Positions 44,877 to 56,415 of a stretch of DNA of 64,000 nucleotides are shown here, piece after piece. The position numbers and the translations under genes were made by a program. Positions within the stretch are counted from its first letter, which is position 1. Each line of letters starts with the position of its first letter. The notes below the pieces were generated by a model, which was not told where the DNA came from, made no database searches, and worked only from the letters and a program-made list of their open reading frames with translations. The DNA comes from Anthoceros angustus (Eukaryota > Streptophyta > Anthocerotopsida > Anthocerotales > Anthocerotaceae): contig VJWM01000025.1 of the NCBI GenBank assembly GCA_010909165.1, forward strand, positions 2,418,001 through 2,482,000. The letters run 5' to 3'.

Positions 44877-47800
44877 TGCAGACGTCTCTTCTCTTCCCTC
44901 GCTGCTGCCTTCTCCTCTCTTCTGTTTCTCACCCGCCTGACGTCGGGCGGCCAAATTCTGCAGCTGCTCGGAACCCCTAACTGAATCCGGGAAAGGAAAG
45001 CGAGGCGTGGGCAGGGAAGCTTCCGCTCCGGGCACACTCTTAGTCCCGCTCGAATGCCAGCTGGTGCGTACTAAAAGTGCAAATGCAGCCCGACTCTATC
45101 CGAGCAGGCTTCAAGCTGCGGCAGCTGCTGCTGTGGCTCTAAACTAGACTGGATGGGAGTGGCCAGCAGCTGTGGGCTGCTCTTGCGAGCAGCAGCAGGA
45201 GACAAGGAGGGGGAGGAGGAGAGGAGGAGCCTGCCAGGGGCTGGAGGAGGAGGGGCCGGAAGACGAAGAGGAGGCGGGAGAGGGAGCCAAGTGGGTAGAG
45301 GAGAGGCAGTGAATGGTGGGGACCCGGAGGCGCGACATAAAAAGGAGGTCCATTGCCAAGGGATTTAATGCCAGACACAGCGTACTGCAAGAATACAGGG
45401 CCAGACACGCCTGGCCCGCCTCCAGGTCCGCCTCCTGGGGCAGCATAGGACAGACGGGAGGGCTAGGGTGCGAGGGAGCGAGGGCGAGGGACGGGCGCCG
45501 GGGCTGCGACCGGGGGTCGCCCCACGGAACCGGGGGTCGGCGACCGGGGCCAGGCCCACGCTGGCAGACACAGATTTGGGCGGCCCGGCCCGGCCCAGCC
45601 CGGCCCGTTTGGGGCTGGCGGTTAGGCATTTGCACCATTGATGGCGGCGGAAGTGGCGCAACGCAGCGAAGGCGCTGACATGCGATAAATAGACGGACTT
45701 CGGAGGGAGGCCAACGTTAAAGGTGCGCGCGGCAGAAAGACCGGCGAACCGGCATTTATGTACGAAGCGGGAGGTTGACCCGCATCGGCGCTGGAGCCTG
45801 GAGCGTGACGCAAACATTTTTAAACGGGGGGGGAGCCACCGGAACCGCCGGTACCTCTCCCCTTTGCCTTTTGCCCTTAGCCCCTTGCCCCGCCTAACAT
45901 GCATACTACTTTAATTTCCCAACCGTTCCGGGTTTAGCAAAAAGCTGTGGCGGGCTCATGCCATGGATGGCCCATTAGTAATATGTTTTGCGCTGGAACC
46001 GGCCAGGGCCAGCCAGCTGCCAGCTGCCCGCTGCCCGTGCTGCCCTTGCTGCCCGTGCTGCCCGTGCTGCCCGGACCCGGGCGCTGTCGGCCCCCGTATG
46101 CATCTCGCAGCACGGGCCCCGTTCCGTTCCGTCCCGTCTCGTCCCGTCCCGTCCGGCAGACTGGCAGTGGCACGCACAACGCAGTGCACTGTGCGGTGCA
46201 TGATTCCTCTGCGAGCTGCGAGCTGCGAGCTCTCGGAAAACGGTCTGCCCGGCCCCGCCAGAAATCGGAAAATCTCATCATGCCGATTTGACGCAGGCCC
46301 GGGCAGCGGCAGGGGCAGGTCGGGCAGGCCGGGCAGGTCGGGCAGGCCGCAGCACCAGACTCTCTCTCCCCACCCTTCTCGCGCTCACGAACGGAACGGA
46401 AAGCGCAATGCGCATCCGGACTGTGACTCGAACTGGCACTGCCACAGGGGACGCGACGCGGCGAAACTCGCGATGGATGGCGAAACTCGCGCCGCTCCAG
46501 GCGGGCGAGCTGCGTCAGCCCTAGACATGCTCCCCCGATTCCCGGCAACCGCGCCGCCCCCGGCACCTCGTTATTCTGCAATCTTTTTCTTTTCCTCCCT
46601 CGGGGCCTCGTAAACCGTAAACCGGGGGAGAGGGGGTTGAAGGAAGACCCGGTTCCAGGCTCACCCGCGCGTTTTGGTTTGTACTGTGGATACCGGCGGT
46701 GAGCGGGAATCGCCAGTTGCGCCTGCCCGCCGCCAGCCGCCCATACAGCCGGGCTCCTGACGCCATGCGGGCCCATCCATTCATCCATCCATTCATCCAT
46801 CCCCATCCATCGGCCGGGCCGGGCCGGGGGCCGGGGCCGGGCCGGGCCGGGCAGCGCGGGGGCCGGGCAGGTCGGGGCAGGCCTGGCTCGTGACCGTCAG
46901 TCGTCACATGGGCCCTGCGGTCGTGCATGCCCACCATCATTAAATTCTGCCCGGCCCTGCCCGGCAATTATAATCTCTGGCCAGGCCCGCGCATTATCCG
47001 ATTCTACTGTGTACAAAGTGACGACACAAATAATGGGCCGCTGCTGTCGCTGTTGAGGTGCCGGTAACCCAAGCGGCTTGAATTTGCCTCGCCTACAGTT
47101 TGTTAGGTTTCTGCCATCTTCCGTCCTGTACCCACTCCCTGTACACCAGACTTGTCAGCGCATGTTCTACATCAGACAACACTCATATCGGATCTCGGTA
47201 TCGAGTATGTCCAGCATTTAGATTCCAATCATGATATCATATTAATAATTTCATATATATATATATATATATAATATAGTACCTGTTATTATTATTATGA
47301 ACATATTATGACTTATGGAGTCAAGGGTCTTATGAGATCAAGCATATTGGGTCTAATCAATTACACTCGAATTGGGTCTTACCACTCACCCTTACACTCA
47401 TACTTGGGTCCTTGAAAACACCTTAAAAAAAAAGCTCACCTATAGTAAAATAATTAATTATTTTTTCTTTGGAAAAGTAAGAAAAATAAGAATCTCCATG
47501 AGGTACTTATGGGTATTCATACCTCTCAATTACTAAGGTTTTGGTATCATCATGATGCAGCTGCGCCTATCACTCTAATCTTGAGCTCTTCTTATCACTC
47601 TAATCTCCTCTGTTGCCATACTCATAGCTCTCAATCGTTCTACTGGTTGGGTTTCATATAGCTTTTACTATCATAGCTTTCTTCACATCACCATGATATA
47701 GCTCCTCTTGCTACTCTAATCTTAAACCGTACCATGCCCTGCCCTGAGATTGTTAGAAGAGGGGTGCCCAGTGTTTATGTACAGCCTGCTCATTATTGGA

Positions 47801-49838
47801 TGGGATTATCTTCTTTGTTTTACATCATAAATACCCTCTTTAAATATGTATTTAAATAAAGGAAAACATTTTTCATAAAGAATGTGAAAACCCTCGAACA
47901 AAGGGAAGTGGGTCCTGGGTCCTATTCAGTGGACTAGCACACTAGTACTCCTCCTGCTCCAGAGACAGCCACACATACGGTGCTGGTAGGATGAGGTTCC
48001 AACAATGAGAAGTGTCAGAGAGGAGGCTGGAATATGGAATGTCCAGTCCATCCGGGCTTGGAGACCGATGTGGACGCATAAAATACAGGAGGTGGGTGGT
48101 AGGTGCGTGGGTTTGATTTTGTGCATATCTCCATAATATATTTGATGTACTTTTTAACCTTGGGAAAAGAGGGTAGGAGAAGGTGGATGTGGAAAAAGAA
48201 GGGTCGCATTGCACTTGACGGGCAATCTTGGTCGGGGGTCCTTTACGAAGTCAAGTAGCAGCAGCTTTTTTGTGTTTGGTGAGAGAGGGGAAGAGAAGAC
48301 CATTATTATAATATTATAAGTGGGCCTGGGAAGGTGAGAAGTGGGCCCGGCGCGCACCCACCCAGCCCATGGGACCACAGCGAGCGGTTCATTAGGCGCT
48401 GCCACCCCGCCTCGGTTTAAGGGAGCATTGAAGGCATTAAAGCTCGCGGCGGATGGGCGGGCACTGCATTTAATGGCGGCCAATTACGGGCCGTTAATTG
48501 TCCCATACCGCTGGGCCTAATAAAGGGGGACTTGCCCGCTTTGTACAGCCCGAATCGGGCCGCTATTTAACGATCTCGGGAAGATCTACCTGGGAGGTGG
48601 GAGGTGGGAGGAGGGAGGAGCGGTACTACCGGCAGCGCGCCCACCAGCACAGCACACCACAGCGGGCTGCGGGCAGGGAATGTTTTGTATTGTACTGTTG
48701 TTGTTTGCAGATAGGCAGCCGCAAAGCGCAGCAGCAGACAAAACGGGAGCAGAAGAAGGCGATGTTTAGAAGAATATTTGTACAGAAGAGGGTCGGGGTC
48801 GGGCCCGGGGCGAGGCGGGGCGGAGCGGGGCGGAGCAGGGCTAGGGTCGGGCCGGGCCGAATCAGGTCGTCTTGCTCCGCCATTCACGGCGGATGGAAGC
48901 GCAGGGAGCGCCAGGGAATGGAGAAAAAGAAGGTGCTGACAGACAGGCTGCGGCAAGGCAACGGCAGGCGAATCCATGCGCAGATCTCTTATTCCTGCGC
49001 TTTCTCGTCTCACGCAGCACGCTCTCGCTGCAGGCCGCAGGCTGCAGGCTGCTGTTGCTCCTCCTTTCCTCGAGACGCGAGGCAGCGGAGCCGCGCAAAG
49101 CGCAGCTGGCGGAGCGACTGCTGCTACTGCAGCGGCTGCGGCTGGGGCAGCGGCCGCGCCAGGACCAGGGTACCTCATTGGCTGTGCTGGATAATCTAGA
49201 ATACTGCAATGAATCGCATGGCCTGTCGCCTCGATCGGCGAGCTCTGGCCAGGCCAGGCCTCGGCCTGCCTGCCTGCCTGCCCGGGCCTGGCCTGGCCTG
49301 GCCTCGATCTAGCAGTCCATAGTGGCAACGGTGATGAGTAAGATTCTCGTGGCGCCTCCTGCTCCAGGCCAGGTACCGCTCCGCGGCTGGCATGGCTCTT
49401 TTAGTATCCTCGCATTGTGCTCCTCCTTCTTGCTGCCTGCATTGGCCATGGCCGCTCCCTTTGCCTGTGCCTTTCCCTTTCCAGCTCCGAGCGAGCACAA
49501 CGATGGCCGCGGTCGGCCATGGCCTCCGTTCCGTTGCCAGACAGGCATGTGCCCCGCCCCGGCGCGTGCAACCGAGCCACTGGTCGGCCACCTGTTTCCA
49601 TGCGTGAACCCGTGCCGACTTACAACACGCAGCACGCAGCACTTACCCCTCACATGCAAGCACATAACACGTATGGAAAGCATTGGACGCACAAAATGGA
49701 GAACCATGTGGGATTGAGATGAATCACTGCATACCCCGATGAGGTTGGAGTGTTTGTCCTACTCCTTCACAGAAATGGAATGGATTAAGAAACATGCATG
49801 ATAGGACAGAAGAACAGAAGGCCTCCGAAGGGTCTTCA
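44877..49838. other. Five-kilobase GC-rich intergenic region
   Basis: No gene is recognised. 45100-46980 and 48300-49600 are GC- and CpG-rich, with many overlapping frames on both strands that share no family motif. Simple sequence: GCTGCCCGT repeats near 46030-46080, (CCATCCATT)n at about 46777-46810, GGGCCGGGCC runs at 46813-46865, a 21-base (AT)n at 47253-47273, and a GGCCTGGCCT/TGCC(T)GCC cluster at 49250-49310. 47200-47900 between the GC blocks is AT-rich. The block nearest the P450 may be its promoter. Confidence 0.4.
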
Positions 49839-52800
49839 TCATTTCAGAACGTTTCCGACATTGGGTGGTCCCGGAAGTCCCGGGTGTTGGAGTTGGGGAG
49901 GAGGGCCGGGGCCGACTCCCACGCTGGGCTTGGGTCCATACGGGGGAACATTGGCGGAATGGCCACCGGGCTTGAATGAGAAAACCTGGGTGGGCCTTGG
50001 AATGCCCGAAGTACCTGGGACGGCGGTTGCTAATCCAGGGGTGGCTGACAGGGTGGAGGATGGTGGTACAGTCAGGCCTGCCGGTTTCGACAGGGGGAAG
50101 AGGCTGGAGATGGATGTTGATTGCGGCTGGCTGGGAGGGTTCAGCCTTGAGGTTATTAGTCTTTGCCGCTCCGCAATGTACTTCTGCCGGGAACGGTCCA
50201 CTTGCTCGCATTCCTTGGCGAGCATCACCTCCAGCTCGCTGAAGTGTTTCAACTTTATTTCCAGTTTCCTAAGCTGCATACACCACTCCCACTGTGTCAG
50301 TTGTGGGCCGCCCCAGAAACGCTGCAGTTGCGCACGAACTCCACTGTTACCAGCTTTTTCAACGTTTATTTACGCACCTGATTTTCGATCACGATGCCCA
50401 CGAGGTGCTGGATCTCCCGCTCCTCCTGGTCTGCTAAAAGCTTGGATTTTACTGCAGCGGCGGCCAGAGCAGAAGCTGCTGCTCGTTTCACACTCACCAC
50501 AGATACAACATCTTCATTCTCCACTACAGCGGCAGAGTCATCTTCTCCATCCGCTTGATCTTCCTCCCGCTTTGCTGCGAGAATACAAAGATAATTAACC
50601 TCAGCCATGGAATCTAAGAGGAGGCGCCCGTCGGTGAATCTCGTCAGGCATTGTACCTGCATCCTCTTCTGGCTCCTGAGAATCCACGTTTTTTGATGAT
50701 CCCCCAACCTCCTTTCCAGATTCAACCACCATGTCTGAAGCACGATCTTTGGATTCTAGCGTCACGTCCTGCTGGGATGCTTCTTTCAAGGCTTCAACAT
50801 GAGGATCATTATCTGCAGCCGACTGGGATGTCCCCTCCTTATCAGCTGACTCTACTCCTGCTCCTTTGGTTGCTTTAGGGTCGGTCAATCTGACAAGCAT
50901 AAGACAACAAGTGTGACGCTTCTTGCAAATAGTAGGAAAAGCTCACAGCAGCTAATGTCACAACAAGGACTAGGGCACACCTTGCGGGATCGGGGCCAGG
51001 CTTTGACCAATCAAAGTCTGGCGGATCCATGACAAAGCAATTCCTTCCTGCAAGACTGTGAGCAGGGTTCTTGCCTGACAGCACCATGAGAGCAGACTGC
51101 GCAGCTGCAGCAGCCACCCGGGGGCCGACCATAGCTGCAAGGAATGCCACCTGACCACACAAAGATAAAAATCATAAGAGGCTGGTTCAGCTGGAAAACT
51201 AGTCCTAAAACAAATACCGAGTCCTCAAACTGCACAACACCATGAGTATCGGATCGAACCTGTGTCATTACGGGATTTCCAGCATCTGCAAAGGCAATGA
51301 CATCTTCAGCTTTAGATTCTGCATTACTCGCAGGCCTCCCAGTCCTAGAACTCCCAGACTCTTTGGATCTTTGTCCATTGTCCGTCAGAGCAGAACCCTC
51401 TGTGTCTTTCCTTGATGCACTTGCAGGAGTACTTGCACAATCTGCTGCTGTGTCCTTGTCAGTCAATAGCTTTGCGGCTCTGGAGTCAGATGACAACCTA
51501 GGAGCAGGAGGAGCTGATGTCACATATCCCGCAGTCTCCATGTCTTCAAGAAAAGGGTCCTCAATAGGTAGCCGTATAAAGTGCAGGATACACTGAGACT
51601 TTGACTTCGTTGCCACATGCTCTGCTATTTCGCTCCAGTTGTCGCCAAAAAGCTCCAAAGCCTCCAGTAACAGGAGGGTTTCTTGATCTGTCCAACCACC
51701 ACCATCGGAATCTGCCGTATCAGTCAGCGCGTCCATTCTGATGAAATCTGTCGATGTCATCCCCTCACCGAACTTGCCATCATTATAGCAATCAGGGCAT
51801 AGGTCGAAATCTGCCTGTCGCATCCCACAAACAGGTTATGCGAGCACCGATACACATGTGAGACACTCACAACGGAAACAAGAAACAGCTCACGTGACAA
51901 GCAAACAACAGTACCTGCTTCTGGCAGTGGTAACGATGCTTCGAGCAATCAGCCGCACATGCATTACAATGATATTCTACTGAAGGTCCGTCTGAGAAGG
52001 ACAGAGCTTCAGTAGCCTTGGTCTCCAACAACGAAGCACCAGACTCTTTGCGTTCCTGAGATGGTGCGGCCTTTGACACAGGGGCACCTACTGAATCGAA
52101 TGTATACAAGCTCTGGAGTGGAGGCTCTGCAAGGGTTGTTGCCTGTAACTTCCTATCCGGAGCTTCGTCAATGAGAGCTGCCTGCCCCAACCAATCTGGC
52201 AAATGTTTCTTCGGATCCAGGGCAGCCTGATAGTTGATAATTCCCCAATGATCCAGGAACTCCAGAATTCTAGCAGCAGCATTCCCATCACCAACAAGCA
52301 CATCCTTCATATCATCAATTGTGATAACCTTCGGGAGGTTCTCCCTATATTTACAAATAATAGCATTCCGGTGCTCCAGGTAAATCTCTGGAGTCTTCAG
52401 TTTAGACTTTCCGTCGAAAAATTCTGGCATCCCTCGCCGCTCCAGAACATTTATGCTGTTCCATGAAAACCAACCTGCAGCGTAGAATTGAGAATACAGG
52501 GAAATCAAGGCAAGGACACAACACACTCGAACTTTAGCTCAATAAGGCACTTGAAGGAAGGGCAACTCTACTTCATCAAAAGTGTTACCTGCATGGCAAG
52601 GAATAATGTGGATCTTATCAGCTGGTGTTTCCGCTGACGACACTTTCGGCCGAGGAGACGACAGGGACACTGCTACCTCAGACTGCTCCGGACGTGCTCC
52701 GCCAGGTAGATCGGACGGGACCAGCTGGCCGTGAGACAAGTTCTCTAAGCTGGAAATAGTACCCTTGCTCTCCAGCTCCCGCTCTTCACCCGTTTCCACG

Positions 52801-53015
52801 GCACGCTCGGCCTGCACCACAGCCAGCACCGAGGAATGCGGCAGCCCCAGATGTTGCTTGATCACCCGAGGCTCCTGTGCCACCACTTCTGCCCGATCCG
52901 GGAAAACCTCCAAAGGCTCACCATTGGCCCCCATAGGAGGTGGGGTCTCCTCCCTGTTGAGCTTTTTGCTGGGTGGCTCTTCTGGAAGCGGGGAGGCCCG
53001 CTTCCGCTTCGACAT
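49839..53015 (-). CDS. SWI3D: SWI3D, SWI/SNF chromatin-remodelling subunit
   Basis: Core scaffold subunit of plant SWI/SNF complexes, acting in the nucleus. Seven exons in phase: 52589-53015, 51915-52474, 51260-51814, 50991-51150, 50657-50889, 50378-50574 and 49839-50273. After a basic N-terminus ([17 protein letters not shown]) comes the SWIRM domain ([51 protein letters not shown]). A ZZ-type zinc finger spans exons 2-3 ([26 protein letters not shown]), which separates SWI3D from SWI3A-C. The SANT domain reads [22 protein letters not shown], then [39 protein letters not shown] follows, then an acidic linker, a coiled coil ([19 protein letters not shown]) and a Pro-rich tail. The copy is intact. 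A broken partial copy lies directly upstream. Confidence 0.93.
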
Positions 53016-53598
53016 TCCATGCTCATCTGGAACACACCTGCTGCATCTGCAACGCCGTCCTAGCAAACACTGCACTGGCCAGCCTTGAATTTCCACAGTT
53101 ACTCCTGCCACCTGACTGGCACACACTTGACTTCACAACCATCGCCAGAGCTCGGCATCCGAAACCTAGAGTCCTAGAACGAGTGCGGCCTTACGTACTG
53201 TTATTATTTGCGAGCATGTGACAAACGATTAAAGACCGATGCCAAATTCCGAGATCGAAGTGGAGCAATACATACGTAGACTACCTACATGACCTAGGTG
53301 CTTCGATTCTTTGACCGATCATGTCTCACTGCACGAAATGCATGAAATGTGGAAATGGTTTGGATATTAAATTGGTCTTCGTGTTGTTTTTTTAATCTTC
53401 AAAAGAAATAGGAACATCTAATACCAAGATGTGACTCCTAATGTAAGTCATTTATACTTAGTCCTAATATAGTACTTACTAGTTCTTTTATCTTGATGTC
53501 TATTACATACTGTCAAATAAAATATAAGGTATGTTTGATTTTCCTTGTTTGACGAACTCGATCCTAGGTAACAAGAAGGTGTCTACAAACAAATCTCG
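51695..53598. repeat. Tandem duplication, copy 1 (carries the intact SWI3D 5' half)
   Basis: This 1904-base unit is repeated immediately at 53599-55480. It contains the SWI3D promoter region, exons 1-2 and the first part of exon 3. Breakpoints share ACCACC, so the junction is a short microhomology. The non-coding flank (53100-53598) is essentially identical to its partner at 54980-55480. Confidence 0.95.
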
Positions 53599-54896
53599 AC
53601 CACCACCATCGGAATCTGCCGTATCAGTCAGCGTCCATTCTGATGAAATCTGTCGATGTCATCCCTCACCGAACTTGCCATCATTATAGCAATCAGGGCA
53701 TAGGTCGAAATCTGCCTGTCGATCCCACAAACAGGTTATGCGAGCACGATACATGTGAGACACTCACAACGGAAACAAGAAACAGCTCACGTGACAAGCA
53801 AACAACAGTACCTGCTTCTGGCAGTGGTAACGATGCTTGAGCAATCAGCCGCACATGCATTACAATGATATTCTACTGAAGGTCCGTCTGAGAAGGACAG
53901 AGCTTCAGTAGCCTTGGTCTCCAACAACGAAGCACCAGACTCTGCGTTCCTGAGATGGTGCGGCCTTTGACACAGGGCACCTACTGAATCGAATGTATAC
54001 AAGCTCTGGGTGGAGGCTCTGCAAGGGTTGTTGCCTGTAACTTCCTATCCGGAGCTTCGTCAATGAGAGCTGCCTGCCCCAACCAATCTGGCAAATGTTT
54101 CTTCGGATCCAGGGCAGCCTGATAGTTGATAATTCCCCAATGATCCAGGAACTCCAGAATTCTAGCAGCAGCATTCCCATCACCAACAAGCACATCCTTC
54201 ATATCATCAATTGTGATAACCTTCGGGAGGTTCTCCCTATATTTACAAATAATAGCATTCCGGTGCTCCAGGTAAATCTCTGGAGTCTTCAGTTTAGACT
54301 TTCCGTCGAAAAATTCTGGCATCCCTCGCCGCTCCAGAACATTTATGCTGTTCCATGAAAACCAACCTGCAGCGTAGAATTGAGAATACAGGAAATCAAG
54401 GCAAGGACACAACACACTCGAACTTTAGCTCAATAAGGCACTTGAAGGAAGGGCAACTCTACTTCATCAAAGTGTTACCTGCATGGCAAGGAATAATGTG
54501 GATCTTATCAGCTGGTGTTTCCATGACGACACCTCGGCCGAGGAGACAGGACACTGCCTCAGACTGCTCCGGACGTGCTCCGCCAGGTAGATCGGACGGG
54601 ACCAGCTGGCCGTGAGACAAGTTCTCTAAGCTGGAAATAGTACTTGCTCTCAGCTCCCGCTCTTCACCCGTTTCCACGGCACGCTCGGCCTGCACCACAG
54701 CCAGCACCGAGGAATGCGGCAGCCCCAGATGTTGCTTGATCACCCGAGGCTCCTGTGCCACCACTTCTGCCCGATCCGGGAAAACCTCCAAAGGCTCACC
54801 ATTGGCCCCCATAGGAGGTGGGGTCTCCTCCCTGTTGAGCTTTTTGCTGGGTGGCTCTTCTGGAAGCGGGGGGGAGGCCCGCTTCCGCTTCGACAT
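53599..54896 (-). pseudogene. Partial, frame-broken SWI3D copy
   Basis: Second copy of SWI3D exons 1, 2 and part of 3, beginning at the ATG at 54896. It lacks the SANT, coiled-coil and C-terminal exons. Against the intact copy it has more than a dozen short differences, nearly all losses of one to a few bases, for example GCGCGTCC to GCGTCC, CAGGGGCAC to CAGGGCAC and CTCTTTGCG to CTCTGCG, plus extra G bases near 54870. These break the frame in exon 1, at the end of exon 2 and in exon 3. It cannot give a full subunit. Confidence 0.88.
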
Positions 54897-55480
54897 TCCC
54901 ATGCTCATCTGGAACACACCTGCTGCATCTGCAACGCCGTCCTAGCAAACACTGCACTGGCCAGCCTTGAATTTCCACAGTTACTCCTGCCACCTGACTG
55001 GCACACACTTGACTTCACAACCATCGCCAGAGCTCGGCATCCGAAACCTAGAGTCCTAGAACGAGTGCGGCCTTACGTACTGTTATTATTTGCGAGCATG
55101 TGACAAACGATTAAAGACCGATGCCAAATTCCGAGATCGAAGTGGAGCAATACATACGTAGACTACCTACATGACCTAGGTGCTTCGATTCTTTGACCGA
55201 TCATGTCTCACTGCACGAAATGCATGAAATGTGGAAATGGTTTGGATATTAAATTGGTCTTCGTGTTGTTTTTTTAATCTTCAAAAGAAATAGGAACATC
55301 TAATACCAAGATGTGACTCCTAATGTAAGTCATTTATACTTAGTCCTAATATAGTACTTACTAGTTCTTTTATCTTGATGTCTATTACATACTGTCAAAT
55401 AAAATATAAGGTATGTTTGATTTTCCTTGTTTGACGAACTCGATCCTAGGTAACAAGAAGGTGTCTACAAACAAATCTCG
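53599..55480. repeat. Tandem duplication, copy 2 (22 bases shorter)
   Basis: Direct repeat of 51695-53598. The total is shorter because of many small deletions, clustered in the coding part; the last ~500 bases match base for base as far as I compared. After 55480 the sequence diverges at ACCACCCTG. Confidence 0.93.
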
Positions 55481-56415
55481 ACCACCCTGTGAAACTACGA
55501 TATCTCGAGGCATTCCTATACATCGATCTAAATATTATATCTAAATATACGAATATTATAACATATATTTTCATATTCATACATCTTAGTATACATCATA
55601 TAGATATTAGTAAGGTCAATAAATGTGTGCCATATTTTTGAGACAGGGGCTTGCTTGAGTATATGCCCCATGACCACCAACCTACCCGGATGCATAAAAT
55701 AATGCACATCCGATGCCATTAAAGCCCAATGCGATAAACACGTCGGGGACTAGTTTGTTAGAACCTCGGCTGGCACCATCACAAAGCATAGTTATCATAA
55801 CTACACTCTGAGCCTTGTACCAGAATGGATTTGGGTTATATATGAGTTGTAACAAGCTTCGAGTCACACTCACATCTCAAACTTACCAGTTGCATATTTC
55901 ATAATTATCTTGATGATATTTCAATTTATTCAGATGACAGCTAGTTTTTAGTACCTTATTATTGAAAAAAAAATTAAAATAATGTGGAAGTGATTTTAGT
56001 ACCTTATTATTGAAAAGAAAATTAAAATAATGTGGAAGTGATTTTACCACGTATAGTTCTCAAAACGTGCTACCAACCCAACAATGTGACACATCGTCAA
56101 TGCATTTAAGAAGCATACATCTCCTTTCAACCATGAACAATTGTGATCAATCCATGCATTAATTGGTAGCAAGCACCTCTTTGAATATTGCCCTCATACT
56201 CATGGGGGACAGACTATGTACATACTCATACTTAGCTCTTATTGGGCGATGGTAGTCTGAAAATTGCAGTTTTGCCCTATCCGGGTCTTTTTTAAGACTA
56301 CATATTTCGACTAGCCTTAGCTACCTACCTAATTGCTTTGTGCACTTAGCTACCTACCTAATTGCTTTGTGCACTTCACCTAATCAATACATACCTATTT
56401 AGTATGTACCAAAGT
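55481..56415. other. AT-rich spacer between SWI3D copy and PPR gene
   Basis: No gene is seen. A segment of about 48 bases (TTTTAGTACCTTATTATTGAAAA through AATAATGTGGAAGTGAT) is directly repeated at about 55946 and 55993, and TAGCTACCTACCTAATTGCTTTGTGCACTT is doubled at about 56318-56375. The 3' end of the PPR transcript should lie in the last part. Confidence 0.5.

Noticed and set aside
45934-46967. Overlapping 150-290 codon frames in GC-rich DNA
   Set aside because: Several frames on both strands are open at once because stop codons are rare in this composition; none shows conserved motifs.
48498-49328. 233- and 253-codon frames on opposite strands
   Set aside because: Mutually overlapping, low-complexity Ala/Arg/Gly/Pro content, no recognisable domain or splice pattern.
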